Source of the DNA: Allobosea lupini
Lineage (GTDB): Bacteria; Pseudomonadota; Alphaproteobacteria; Rhizobiales; Beijerinckiaceae
Direction: 5' to 3'
Length of the DNA stretch: 64,000 bases
Assembly: GCF_900109525.1 (NCBI RefSeq)
Contig: NZ_FOAN01000013.1
Span: 40,894 to 104,893, forward strand
Notes under the pieces: model-generated
Seen by the model: only the letters and a program-made list of their open reading frames with translations
Told to the model about the DNA's origin: nothing
Databases searched by the model: none
Shown here: positions 37,706 to 45,739 of the stretch, piece by piece
How positions within the stretch are numbered: position 1 is the stretch's first letter
Layout: the number at the start of each line of letters is the position of its first letter
Translations under genes and position numbers: made by a program

Positions 37706-38386
37706 TCAGGCCGGCTCGGTCACCGTCAGCCCGTCGACGATCCCCGTCAGCTCGGCGCAAGCTTCGATCACATGCCGCGCGCCGGCCGCCCGCAGCGCCG
37801 CGACCGGCTGGAAGCCCCAGGAGACCGCGACCGGGGTCACACCAGCCGCCACCGCCATCTGCATGTCGAAGGTGCTGTCGCCGACCATGAGCGTCCGCTC
37901 TGGCCTGGCTCCGGTTTCGGCCATCGCCCGCAGGATCATCTCCGGATGCGGCTTCGAGATCGCATCATCAGCAGTCTGGATCGTCTTGAACAGGTCGCCC
38001 CAGGCATGGCGCTCGACGATGTAGTCGGCGCCGCGGCGTGATTTGCCGGTGGCGATGCCGAGCACGGTGGCAGGCCGCCGAGACAGCCCCGCCAGCAGCT
38101 CGACCACACCGGGGAAGAGCGGCTCGGCCAGGGCTGGGTCGGTCTCCGCCCGCTGCCGCATGCCGTTGAAGACCTCGCGGTAGGTCTGCGTCAGCACATC
38201 GTCCGGCTCGGTGAGCCCGGCGACTCGCATCAGCGCGATGTCGAGGGTCAATCCGATGACGCCGAGCCCGGCCTCGCGGCCCGGGTGCGGTCGGCCACAG
38301 CGCGCAAAGGTCTCGTATTGCGCGCCGAGGATGATCGCCTCGGAATTGACCAGCGTGCCGTCGAGATCGAAGATGATGAGGTCCAT
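37706..38386 (-). CDS. HAD-family hydrolase (phosphoglycolate phosphatase-like)
   Basis: A 226-residue phosphatase. Motif I is IIFDLDGTLVNSEAI with the nucleophile Asp at about residue 7. The motif II threonine is in GIATGKSRRGADYIVER, the Lys is in AISKPHPEMILRAM, and motif IV is MVGDSTFDMQMAVAAGV. Cap domain residues are at about 15-80. Possible substrates are phosphoglycolate or beta-phosphoglucomutase-type sugars; not decided. ATG 38386 is preferred because the HAD motif then starts near the N-terminus. In several relatives a HAD gene follows rluA and crcB, as here, but the psiF-like gene intervenes. Confidence 0.87.
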   Translation of the reverse strand: MDLIIFDLDGTLVNSEAIILGAQYETFARCGRPHPGREAGLGVIGLTLDIALMRVAGLTEPDDVLTQTYREVFNGMRQRAETDPALAEPLFPGVVELLAGLSRRPATVLGIATGKSRRGADYIVERHAWGDLFKTIQTADDAISKPHPEMILRAMAETGARPERTLMVGDSTFDMQMAVAAGVTPVAVSWGFQPVAALRAAGARHVIEACAELTGIVDGLTVTEPA

Positions 38387-38458
38387 GTGCCGCGCTCTAC
38401 AGGAGTTGGCGGCAGCCCGCCATCTCCGCCGGCGCAAGGCCCTCATGCCGTCATGGCC

Positions 38459-38956
38459 TCACCCTTGCGGGTTGCGGCCGCATTCGGCGATGGCAGCCTT
38501 CAGGGCCTCGCCGTCGAGCCCCTTGCCGCGTGCCTCCTTGCGGCATTCGGCCCGCTGGGCGAGGTCCGGCCGCTTGCCGTTGAAGCAGGCGACCAGCGCC
38601 GCCGTCCGTTCGGCCCCTTTGAGCCCGGTCGCATCGGCCTCCTGCTTGCAGACGGCCCGCGCCGTCACGGCTGTCGGCTTGCCGTCGCGCGTCAGGCCAT
38701 CGCTGGCATAGAGCTTCACGCCGGGAAAACGCTCCTGCATGCACTCGCGCATGGCGCGGCGCAGGTCGTCGCCTGACAGCGCGACGTTCTCGGCATAGCA
38801 GTCGCGTCGCGCCTCGGCCCGGGCGGCACGCGGCACCGGCTCGTCAGGCGCCGCAGCAGCCGGTTTCGGGGCGACTGGGGCCGGCTGTGACTGGGCGAAG
38901 CCGGCGGAGGAGAACGACAGAACGAAGCCGGCGGCAAGCAAGGCGATGCGCAACAT
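38459..38956 (-). CDS. PsiF-repeat-like secreted protein
   Basis: A 165-residue protein with a signal peptide (MLRIALLAAGFVLSFSSAGF, cut near AQS). After a Pro/Ala-rich linker come three tandem cysteine-bounded modules of about 24 residues: CYAENVALSGDDLRRAMREC, CKQEADATGLKGAERTAALV and CRKEARGKGLDGEALKAAIA. Each has the pattern C-x6-8-G/L-x-G-x3-2-AA-x2-C of the phosphate-starvation-inducible PsiF repeat. Function is unknown; induction by phosphate limitation is known for E. coli PsiF. It sits between rluA and the HAD gene. Confidence 0.78.
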   Translation of the reverse strand: MLRIALLAAGFVLSFSSAGFAQSQPAPVAPKPAAAAPDEPVPRAARAEARRDCYAENVALSGDDLRRAMRECMQERFPGVKLYASDGLTRDGKPTAVTARAVCKQEADATGLKGAERTAALVACFNGKRPDLAQRAECRKEARGKGLDGEALKAAIAECGRNPQG

Positions 38957-39062
38957 GGAAAGCCTCCCGTGACAAAGGGTTCACAGGAACAAACTTAGAA
39001 CATATCGCGTTTTGTTCGACAAGTGTTCTCACGCAAGGTTACGCAACTTTTTCGTGCAGACC

Positions 39063-40379
39063 TCACTCGTCCGGCGCATCGACGATCGGGTCGTAGGGCG
39101 CATCCTCGAAGCCGAGCAGGTTCCAGCTCTGGCGCATATGCGGCGGCAGCGGCGCGCTGACGTCGATCGTGCCCTTGCCGCGCGGATGCGGCAGCACAAT
39201 GCGCCGGGCGAGCAGATGCAGCTTGTTCTGGATGCCGCCGGGCAGCTCCCAGTTCTGGATGTTGAAGTATTTGGGATCACCGACGATCGGATGGCCGATA
39301 TGGGCGGCGTGGGCGCGCAATTGGTGGGTGCGTCCGGTCACCGGCTTGAGCGAGAGCCAGGCGAGCTTCTGCGCCGCGGTCTCGACCACGGCGTAATAGG
39401 TCACCGCATGCATCGCGCCGTCGTCGCCATGCTGGGCGACGGCCATGCGCTGGTCGCCGTCATAAGCCTCTTCGCGGGCGAGATAGGTCGAGATCCGGCC
39501 CTGGCGCACACGCGGCACGCCGGCGACCAGCGCCCAGTAGACCTTGCGGGCCGAGCGCGAGCGGAAGGTCTTGGCCAAAGTCGCCGCGGCGAAGCGCGAC
39601 TTGGCGATGACGAGGCAGCCGGCCGTATCCTTGTCGAGGCGATGGACGAGGCGCGGCTTCTGCCCGTCCTTGCCGGTCAGGGCATCGAGCATGCCGTCGA
39701 CATGCCTCGTCGTGCCGGAGCCGCCTTGCACAGCCAGGCCCGCCGGCTTGTTGAGGACGATGACGTCGTCGTCCTCGTAGAGCGTGATCGAGCGCAGGAA
39801 GCCGATCGTGTCGCCATCGGCCTTGGCCGAGCGCGGCCGCTCCGCCGCCTGCTCGAGCTTGAGCGGTGGGATGCGCACGGTCTGGCCGGCTTCGAGCCGG
39901 TCCTTGCTGTCGGCGCGCTTGCCGTTGACGCGCAGTTCGCCCTTCCGGACGATGCGCTGGATATGGCTGAAGGAGAGCTGCGGAAAACGCGCTTCGAGGA
40001 AGCGGTCGATCCGCATCTCGTTCTCGTCCGGCGTCACTACGAGCTGCTGCACGCCGGTCGCGAGCACCTCAGCAGTCACGGCCTTGACCTCGGCGCGCGT
40101 CGGCGCATCCGTGATCGGCGGCTTGCGCATCGCGGGCGTGCGCGGTGCTGGCGTGCGCGGAGCTGCGGCCCTCGGCGCGGGATGATGTGGCTTCGGGTTG
40201 CGCGTCGGTTCGGTACGCACGACCTCGTCCTCCGCCGGCCGCGGCCTGGCTCGGGCCGAACGGCGCGCGTCATGGCTCGGGCGCTTGCCTTTCGGCGCGC
40301 CTGAGGCAGGCGGCCTGCCGCCACGCTTGGGACCGTTGCCGCGTGGAGGACCGCTCGGTCCCTTGCCCCCGGTTCTCAT
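39063..40379 (-). CDS. rluA: RluA-family pseudouridine synthase
   Basis: A 438-residue enzyme that converts uridine to pseudouridine in 23S rRNA or tRNA. An N-terminal tail of about 95 residues is basic and Pro-rich (MRTGGKGPSGPPRGNGPKRG), then an S4 RNA-binding domain (MRIDRFLEARFPQLSFSHIQ, then RKGELRVNGKRAD), then the catalytic domain. The catalytic Asp is in LVHRLDKDTAGCLVIAKSR, and the end contains GRTHQLRAHAAHIGHPIVGD. Which uridine it modifies (RluC- or RluD-type) is not clear. ATG 40379 overlaps the crcB stop codon by ATGA. Symbol used in the family sense. Confidence 0.9.
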   Translation of the reverse strand: MRTGGKGPSGPPRGNGPKRGGRPPASGAPKGKRPSHDARRSARARPRPAEDEVVRTEPTRNPKPHHPAPRAAAPRTPAPRTPAMRKPPITDAPTRAEVKAVTAEVLATGVQQLVVTPDENEMRIDRFLEARFPQLSFSHIQRIVRKGELRVNGKRADSKDRLEAGQTVRIPPLKLEQAAERPRSAKADGDTIGFLRSITLYEDDDVIVLNKPAGLAVQGGSGTTRHVDGMLDALTGKDGQKPRLVHRLDKDTAGCLVIAKSRFAAATLAKTFRSRSARKVYWALVAGVPRVRQGRISTYLAREEAYDGDQRMAVAQHGDDGAMHAVTYYAVVETAAQKLAWLSLKPVTGRTHQLRAHAAHIGHPIVGDPKYFNIQNWELPGGIQNKLHLLARRIVLPHPRGKGTIDVSAPLPPHMRQSWNLLGFEDAPYDPIVDAPDE

Positions 40380-40759
40380 GATAGCCCCCTGACCAGAGCG
40401 AGCCCCGCGACCAGCGCCATGAGCGAGAGGACGACCGAGCACAGCACGTAGAATGCGGCCAGCATCATCTCGCCGCGCTCCCAGAGCAGCACCGCGTCGA
40501 GCGAAAAGGCCGAGAAGGTCGTGAAGCCGCCCAAAATGCCGGTGGCGAGGAAGAGCCGGGCATTCTGCGTCCAGCCCTCGCCCGCCTTGAAGGCGAGGAA
40601 ACCGGCGACCAGGCCCATCACCCCGGAGCCGATGATGTTGATGGCCATCGTCCCATACGGGAACGACATGCCGAGCCATTTCAGCGAGACGATGTTGACG
40701 CCGTGCCGGAGCACGCCGCCGATGCCGGCGCCGAGGAAGACGAGAGCGGTGGAAAGCAT
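40376..40759 (-). CDS. crcB: Fluoride efflux channel CrcB/Fluc
   Basis: A 127-residue membrane protein with four helices. The family signature GGFTTFSAFSLDAVLLWERG is present, along with MAINIIGSGVMGLVAGF, in which the conserved Asn lines the pore. Two antiparallel copies form the F- channel that protects against fluoride. ATG 40759 is used because the protein then begins LSTALVFLGAGIGGVLRHGV, the normal family start; upstream in-frame codons add a soluble stretch. It overlaps rluA by ATGA. No fluoride riboswitch motif was seen upstream. Confidence 0.92.
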   Translation of the reverse strand: MLSTALVFLGAGIGGVLRHGVNIVSLKWLGMSFPYGTMAINIIGSGVMGLVAGFLAFKAGEGWTQNARLFLATGILGGFTTFSAFSLDAVLLWERGEMMLAAFYVLCSVVLSLMALVAGLALVRGLS

Positions 40760-40939
40760 TCCCGAGGCATAGAGCGCCGCGTCATCGCGCACAAACGAAA
40801 TCCGCTGCAATCCGGTGGTCTGCGATCGCCAGCAGGCCGCTTTCATCGAGGATGCCGTACGCTACCTCCTCGGAACGATTGACTTGCCGCCTCCCCGCCC
40901 GGCAGAAAAGTCGAGACGCAAGGGGTGGTCGTCGCGCCG

Positions 40940-42259
40940 ATGGCATGCGGTTCCGAACCGGGAGGCGAGCGTATCGGCGCGGCTTGGCGCGCGATCTTGC
41001 CTGCCGGCCTCGGCCTCGCCCTCCTCTCGCAGACCGCCCTCGCCGCGCCGCTGCGCCTGCCGTCCCGCCCGGCGCAGGCGCCAAGCTTCGCTCGCGCCTG
41101 CACGATCGCGCCTCCCGAAATCCAGCCGCTTTTCACCGGCGGGCCGGCCAAGCCCGCGGATTCGAGCGAGGAGGCGGACGACGACAGCGACGACGATGAT
41201 AACGATGAGGAGGACGAAGACCCGCCGGAGCGCGGCCTCGTCCTGCCGGGGTCGGCCACTTGCCTTGCCATCTCCGGCACTGTCAGCGCCGGCATGCAGC
41301 GCGATTCCTTCCGCGCCTCGCGCAACGGCCCACCGGCCCCACCGGCCGCGACCTCCTTCCCCCTGAGCGCCGCTTTCCGCATCGCGACCTCGCATGAGCT
41401 CGCATCGGGCCTGCGCGTCGGCACGGCCTTCAGCTTCACTCTGTACAGCCCGGTCGACGGCGCCAGCGATCCTTCGATCGACGAGGCGACCATTCTGGTC
41501 GGCCCCTGGACCTTCGGCCTCGATGCCTCGCGTTTCTCGTTCTGGACCGGCGACGAGTTCATCTTCTCGGCGCGCGTACCCTCGCGCACCGTCGGCATCA
41601 TCGCGCTGGAACTGCCGCTGACCGAGAGCTGGACGGCCACGCTGGCCCTCGAAGATCCCGCGCTCGGCAACACCGCCTCGAGCGCACCGGTCCCGACCGG
41701 GCGGCGCATACCGGACACAATCGGCCGCCTCGTTTACGAGCAGGACGGCTGGACCGTTCATGGCGCGCTCGCCTTGCGCGAGATCCCCGGCACGCCCGCG
41801 CGCTTCGGCCGGGCCGGCATCGTCGGCGCGACCTATGAAGGCGAGGCGCTGGGCCATGGCTGGAGCCTGACCGCCCAGCTCGCCGGCGCGATAGACGGGG
41901 CGCCCTATCTCGGCTCGGTGCTCGACGCCCGCACCGTCAACCGCGTGCTGGTGGCGAGCGATGCCACGCGCGGCTTTTCCGGCGTCGTCTCCGGCCGCTT
42001 CGAATGGACCGACGAGCTCGCCAGCAACGCCTATCTCAGCCGCTACTGGCTGGAAGTGCCGCTCGCCGGCCAGATCCGCGGCGAGGTCAGGATCGACCGC
42101 TTCGCCGCCAATCTGGTGTGGACGCCGGTCGAGGGTTTCAAGGCCGGCATCGAGAGCTCGGTCGCCTGGGCGAAGATCGCACTGACAGGCCGCGAGATCC
42201 CGGTTGGACTGGCCGGGCGACAAATCTCCACGCAGGTGTTCATCGAGCGGAGTTTTTAG
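40940..42259 (+). CDS. Porin-2-like outer-membrane protein with acidic insert
   Basis: A 439-residue predicted outer-membrane beta barrel. A signal peptide (LPAGLGLALLSQTALA) precedes the body. CTIAPP and later VLPGSATCLAISGTVSAGMQ resemble the Cys pair and C-L-x-I-G-G start of Rhizobiales Porin_2 proteins. Between them is an acidic low-complexity run (SSEEADDDSDDDDNDEEDED, about residues 70-89). Many alternating strands follow, and the protein ends VFIERSF with the terminal Phe typical for barrel insertion. Start codons at 40925 or 40940 are both possible. Likely a general pore with unusual cation affinity in the insert (inference). Confidence 0.75.
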   Translation: MACGSEPGGERIGAAWRAILPAGLGLALLSQTALAAPLRLPSRPAQAPSFARACTIAPPEIQPLFTGGPAKPADSSEEADDDSDDDDNDEEDEDPPERGLVLPGSATCLAISGTVSAGMQRDSFRASRNGPPAPPAATSFPLSAAFRIATSHELASGLRVGTAFSFTLYSPVDGASDPSIDEATILVGPWTFGLDASRFSFWTGDEFIFSARVPSRTVGIIALELPLTESWTATLALEDPALGNTASSAPVPTGRRIPDTIGRLVYEQDGWTVHGALALREIPGTPARFGRAGIVGATYEGEALGHGWSLTAQLAGAIDGAPYLGSVLDARTVNRVLVASDATRGFSGVVSGRFEWTDELASNAYLSRYWLEVPLAGQIRGEVRIDRFAANLVWTPVEGFKAGIESSVAWAKIALTGREIPVGLAGRQISTQVFIERSF

Positions 42260-42416
42260 AAGCAGTTGCTTTTACAGAGCTGCCCACGCCGTCGTGCTCC
42301 CCCTTGTGGCGAGCATCGACGTCCTGGACACCGCGCCGTCCGAAGGAAGACGTGGATGGTCGGGACAAGCTCGACCATGGCGGAGAATAGCTGGCATTCT
42401 TCGGCAGAAGAGCGCC

Positions 42417-43724
42417 CTACTCCCCCCGCTCCTGCCGGAGCTTCTCCCAGTATTCCAGCCGCTTCCTGATCTCGCGCTCGAAGCCGCGCTCGGGCGGATC
42501 GTAGAAGCGCTGCCGGCCGAGTGCGTCCGGCCAGTAGTTCTGGCCGGAGAAGGCGTCGGGGGCGTCGTGGTCATAGGCGTAGTCCGCTCCGTAGCCCTCT
42601 TCCTTCATCAGCTTGGTCGGGGCGTTCAGGATCGTCTTGGGCGGCGTCAGCGAGCCCGCCTGCTTGGCGGTGCGCATCGCCGCCTTGTAGGCGACATAGG
42701 CCGCGTTCGATTTCGGCGCGGTGGCGAGATAGATCACCGTATTGGCCAAAGCGAGCTCGCCCTCGGGCGAGCCGAGCTGCTCGTAGGTCTCGGCGGCGGC
42801 GCGGGCATGCACCAGCGCCTGCGGGTCGGCGAGGCCGATATCCTCGACCGCCATGCGCACAAGCCGCCGCGCCAGGAAGCGCGGGTCCTCGCCGGCATCG
42901 AGCATGCGGGCGAAGTAATAGAGCGCGGCGTCCGGATCGGAGCCGCGGATCGTCTTGTGCAGGGCCGAGATCAGATTGTAGTGGCCATCCTGCGCCTTGT
43001 CGTAGATCGGCGCGCGGCGCTGGATAACCTCGGAAAGGCCGGCCTCGTCGAAGATCTCGCCCGGCTTGGCGGCGCGCCAGGTCTCTTCCGCCAGCGTCAG
43101 CACCGCCCGCCCGTCGCCATCGGCGAAGCGCGCCAGCGCGAGCCGCGCCTCCGGCGTCAGCGGCAATTCGCGATTCTCCAGCGCCTCGGCCCGGCCGAGC
43201 AGGAAGAGCAGTGGGCCCTCGTCGAGCGCCTTGAAGGTCAGGACGCGGGCGCGCGACAGCAGCGCGGCGTTCAAGGCGAAGGACGGGTTCTCGGTGGTGG
43301 CGCCGACCAGCGTGATCGTGCCGTCCTCCATCACCGGCAGGAAGGCGTCCTGCTGGGCCCGGTTGAAGCGGTGGATCTCGTCGACGAACAGCAAGGTGCC
43401 CTTGCCGCCGAGCCGGCGGCCGCGGGCGGCGTCGAAGGCTTTCTTCAGATCGGCTACGCCTGAGAAGATCGCGCTGATCTGCTCGAAGCCGAGATCGGTC
43501 TGCCCCGCGAGCAGGCGCGCCACGGTGGTCTTGCCGGTGCCGGGCGGCCCCCAGAAGATCAGGCTACCGAGCGAGCCCGAGGCGATCAGCCGGGTCAGCA
43601 CGCCGTCCTCGCCGGTCAGGTGATCCTGGCCGGAGACCTCCCCGAGCGTCGTCGGCCGCACCCGGTCCGCGAGCGGGCGCGGACCGGATTTGTCGAGGCC
43701 GGAGGCGGAGAAGAGGTCGGTCAC
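42417..43724 (-). CDS. rarA: Replication-associated recombination protein A
   Basis: A 435-residue AAA+ ATPase (MgsA/RarA) that acts at stalled replication forks. Walker A is LIFWGPPGTGKTTVARLLAG, Walker B LLFVDEIHRFNRAQQDAF, sensor 1 LVGATTENPSFALNAALLSR. The C-terminal helical part DADAALYYFARMLDAGEDPR and YPLA-like stretch are typical. It starts with GTG at 43724, one base beyond the degP stop, so the two are co-translated. The start uses GGTGAG as ribosome-binding site from the degP tail. Confidence 0.93.
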   Translation of the reverse strand: MTDLFSASGLDKSGPRPLADRVRPTTLGEVSGQDHLTGEDGVLTRLIASGSLGSLIFWGPPGTGKTTVARLLAGQTDLGFEQISAIFSGVADLKKAFDAARGRRLGGKGTLLFVDEIHRFNRAQQDAFLPVMEDGTITLVGATTENPSFALNAALLSRARVLTFKALDEGPLLFLLGRAEALENRELPLTPEARLALARFADGDGRAVLTLAEETWRAAKPGEIFDEAGLSEVIQRRAPIYDKAQDGHYNLISALHKTIRGSDPDAALYYFARMLDAGEDPRFLARRLVRMAVEDIGLADPQALVHARAAAETYEQLGSPEGELALANTVIYLATAPKSNAAYVAYKAAMRTAKQAGSLTPPKTILNAPTKLMKEEGYGADYAYDHDAPDAFSGQNYWPDALGRQRFYDPPERGFEREIRKRLEYWEKLRQERGE

Positions 43725-43725
43725 C

Positions 43726-45159
43726 TCACCCGCCGAACACGGACGTCACGGTCTGACCGCCGCGCGAGATCGTCACCTCCCAGGAGCGCTTGCGCTCGCG
43801 CGTCGCCAGCTCGATCTCGCGCGAGGCATTGATGCGCTCGCCATTGATGGCGAGGATGAGATCGCCCTTCTGGAAGCCGACGCGCGCGGCCGGGCTGCCT
43901 TCCTCGATATTGCCGACGACGACGCCCTCGGTCGAGAGGTCGATCGAGAGCTCTTCGGCGACCGCCGGCGACAGGTTCAGCACGGTGAGCCCCGTGAAGG
44001 GCGAGCGGCCGCCGACCTTGACCGGCTCGCGCGGGCGCGTCTCCGGCGCCGGCGTCAGCTTGACGGGAATGGTGATGCGCTTGCCGCCGCGGAGCACGGT
44101 GAGCTGCGTCGTGCCGCCGATCGGACGGGTCGCGAAGCGATAGCCGAAGCTCTCGGGATCGTCGACGCCGACGCCGTCGACGGCGAGGATCACGTCCGAG
44201 CGCTTGAGGCCGCCTTCGGCCGCGGGCCCGGAATCGACCACGCTGGCGACCACGGAGCCGGCCGGCCGGTCGAGCCCGAGCCCGTCGGCGACGTCCTGGG
44301 TCAGCGCCTGCAACCGCGCCCCGAACCAGGCCCGGCGAACCGTCGTCGCCCCCGTCTTGGCGCTGTCGACGACGACGCGGACCATGGCCGAGGGAATGGC
44401 GAAGCCGATACCGACGCTGCCGCCCGATTTCGAGAAGATCGCGGTATTGATGCCGGTGAGCCGGCCCTGCATGTCAACGAGCGCGCCGCCGGAATTGCCG
44501 GGGTTGATCGCGGCGTCGGTCTGGATGAAGGACTGGGCGTCGCCGACGCCGACCTGGGTGCGCGCCAGCGCCGAGATGATGCCCTGCGTCACCGTCTGGC
44601 CGACACCGAAGGGATTACCGATCGCCAGCACGAGATCGCCGATCTGCAGCGCATCGGAATCGCCGACCTCGATCGCCGCAAGCTCCTTGGCGCCCTTGAG
44701 TTTGAGCACGGCGAGATCGGTGCGCGGATCGCGCAGCAGGATCGTCGCCTCGTATTCGCGCTTGTCGGCCAGCGCCACCTTGACCTCGGTCATCCCCTCG
44801 ATGACGTGGTTGTTGGTGACGACGAGCCCCGCTCCGGCATCGACGATGACGCCCGAGCCGAGCGAGCGCTGCACCTGCTCGCGCGGCAGGCCGAAACCGC
44901 CATCACCGAAGAAGCGGCGGAAGAACGGGTCGTCCATGAACGGGTTCTGCGGCCGCCGCTCGACACGCGCGCCATAGACGTTGACGACCGAAGGCGCGGT
45001 CTTCTGCACGACCGGCGCGAAGGACAGCGTGATCTGCTGCCGCGCCTCCGGCACTTGCCGGGCCTGGGCGAGGGCCAGCGTTGAGGCGCCCGCGGACAGT
45101 GCAAGGCCGAGGGTCAGAGCGACGAGCTGACTGCGGTTCGGCACGATGGAACGGCGCAT
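43726..45159 (-). CDS. degP: Do-family periplasmic serine protease (DegP/HtrA type)
   Basis: A 477-residue envelope protease and chaperone. It has a signal peptide (LVALTLGLALSAGASTLALA) then a trypsin-like domain with catalytic His in VTNNHVIEG, Asp in LRDPRTDLAVLKLK and Ser in AINPGNSGGALVDMQG. Two PDZ domains follow (about 265-360 and 390-477; for example GSPAARVGFQKGDLILAING), which feed misfolded substrates. ATG 45159 is the normal start; the frame is open further upstream but not family-like. It is divergent from the BLUF gene and leads into rarA. Confidence 0.93.
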   Translation of the reverse strand: MRRSIVPNRSQLVALTLGLALSAGASTLALAQARQVPEARQQITLSFAPVVQKTAPSVVNVYGARVERRPQNPFMDDPFFRRFFGDGGFGLPREQVQRSLGSGVIVDAGAGLVVTNNHVIEGMTEVKVALADKREYEATILLRDPRTDLAVLKLKGAKELAAIEVGDSDALQIGDLVLAIGNPFGVGQTVTQGIISALARTQVGVGDAQSFIQTDAAINPGNSGGALVDMQGRLTGINTAIFSKSGGSVGIGFAIPSAMVRVVVDSAKTGATTVRRAWFGARLQALTQDVADGLGLDRPAGSVVASVVDSGPAAEGGLKRSDVILAVDGVGVDDPESFGYRFATRPIGGTTQLTVLRGGKRITIPVKLTPAPETRPREPVKVGGRSPFTGLTVLNLSPAVAEELSIDLSTEGVVVGNIEEGSPAARVGFQKGDLILAINGERINASREIELATRERKRSWEVTISRGGQTVTSVFGG

Positions 45160-45315
45160 GCCGATCTCCTTCTTGAAACAAAACGACTGCCCCGGGCGTT
45201 CGTTTCCCGAACTATCCCTCCACGGCAGCAGCCCGGATAGTCTGCGAAACACGCGCTGCGTGCTTCCGTTCCGGGTCGCGAAACCCCTCATCTCACCCCC
45301 GGAAGGAATGTCGAC

Positions 45316-45735
45316 GTGAGCCTCGTGCGCCTTGTTTATGCCAGCCGGAGCCGACTCGTCGAGGCGGATCGACGTGTCGAGCTCGCGCGCATTCTCGAGA
45401 CGGCGCGGCGACACAATGCGCAAAGGCATCTCACAGGTTTCCTGATGGCGACACCGGGTGGATTCGCCCAGGTCCTCGAAGGCGAGGCCGGGTCTATCGC
45501 GGAAACCTATGGCCGGATCATGGTCGATCCGCGCCATGGCGATCTGCGCCTGCTGGCGCAGGATGCGATCGCTCACAGGCAGTTCGCCGGCTGGGCGATG
45601 GCCCTTGCCGAGCGTAACGAGACGACTGCGTTCATCTTCGGGCTCTATGGCGTCTCTCCCGACGCCGAGATCTTCGAGCAGCCGCTGGACGTTCTGCTCG
45701 ACCTCGCCACAGAACTCGCCAGCGCCCGGGCCTGA
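45316..45735 (+). CDS. BLUF-domain blue-light photoreceptor
   Basis: A 139-residue protein with a complete BLUF domain, which binds FAD non-covalently and changes hydrogen bonds in blue light. Diagnostic residues are all present: Tyr-8 in LVYASRSRL, Asn-34 in ARRHNAQRHLTGFL, Gln-52 in GGFAQVLEGE, Trp-93 and Met-95 in AGWAMALAE. No output domain is fused, so it is a short BLUF that works by binding a partner. It starts with GTG at 45316, preceded by GGAAGGAA; an ATG nearby leads to a stop. It is divergent from degP, with about 155 bases between. Confidence 0.9.
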   Translation: MSLVRLVYASRSRLVEADRRVELARILETARRHNAQRHLTGFLMATPGGFAQVLEGEAGSIAETYGRIMVDPRHGDLRLLAQDAIAHRQFAGWAMALAERNETTAFIFGLYGVSPDAEIFEQPLDVLLDLATELASARA

Positions 45736-45739
45736 AAGC

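Noticed and set aside
40760..40939. Fluoride riboswitch before crcB
   Set aside because: I searched the upstream stretch for the conserved pairing and GG-rich core and found no convincing match.
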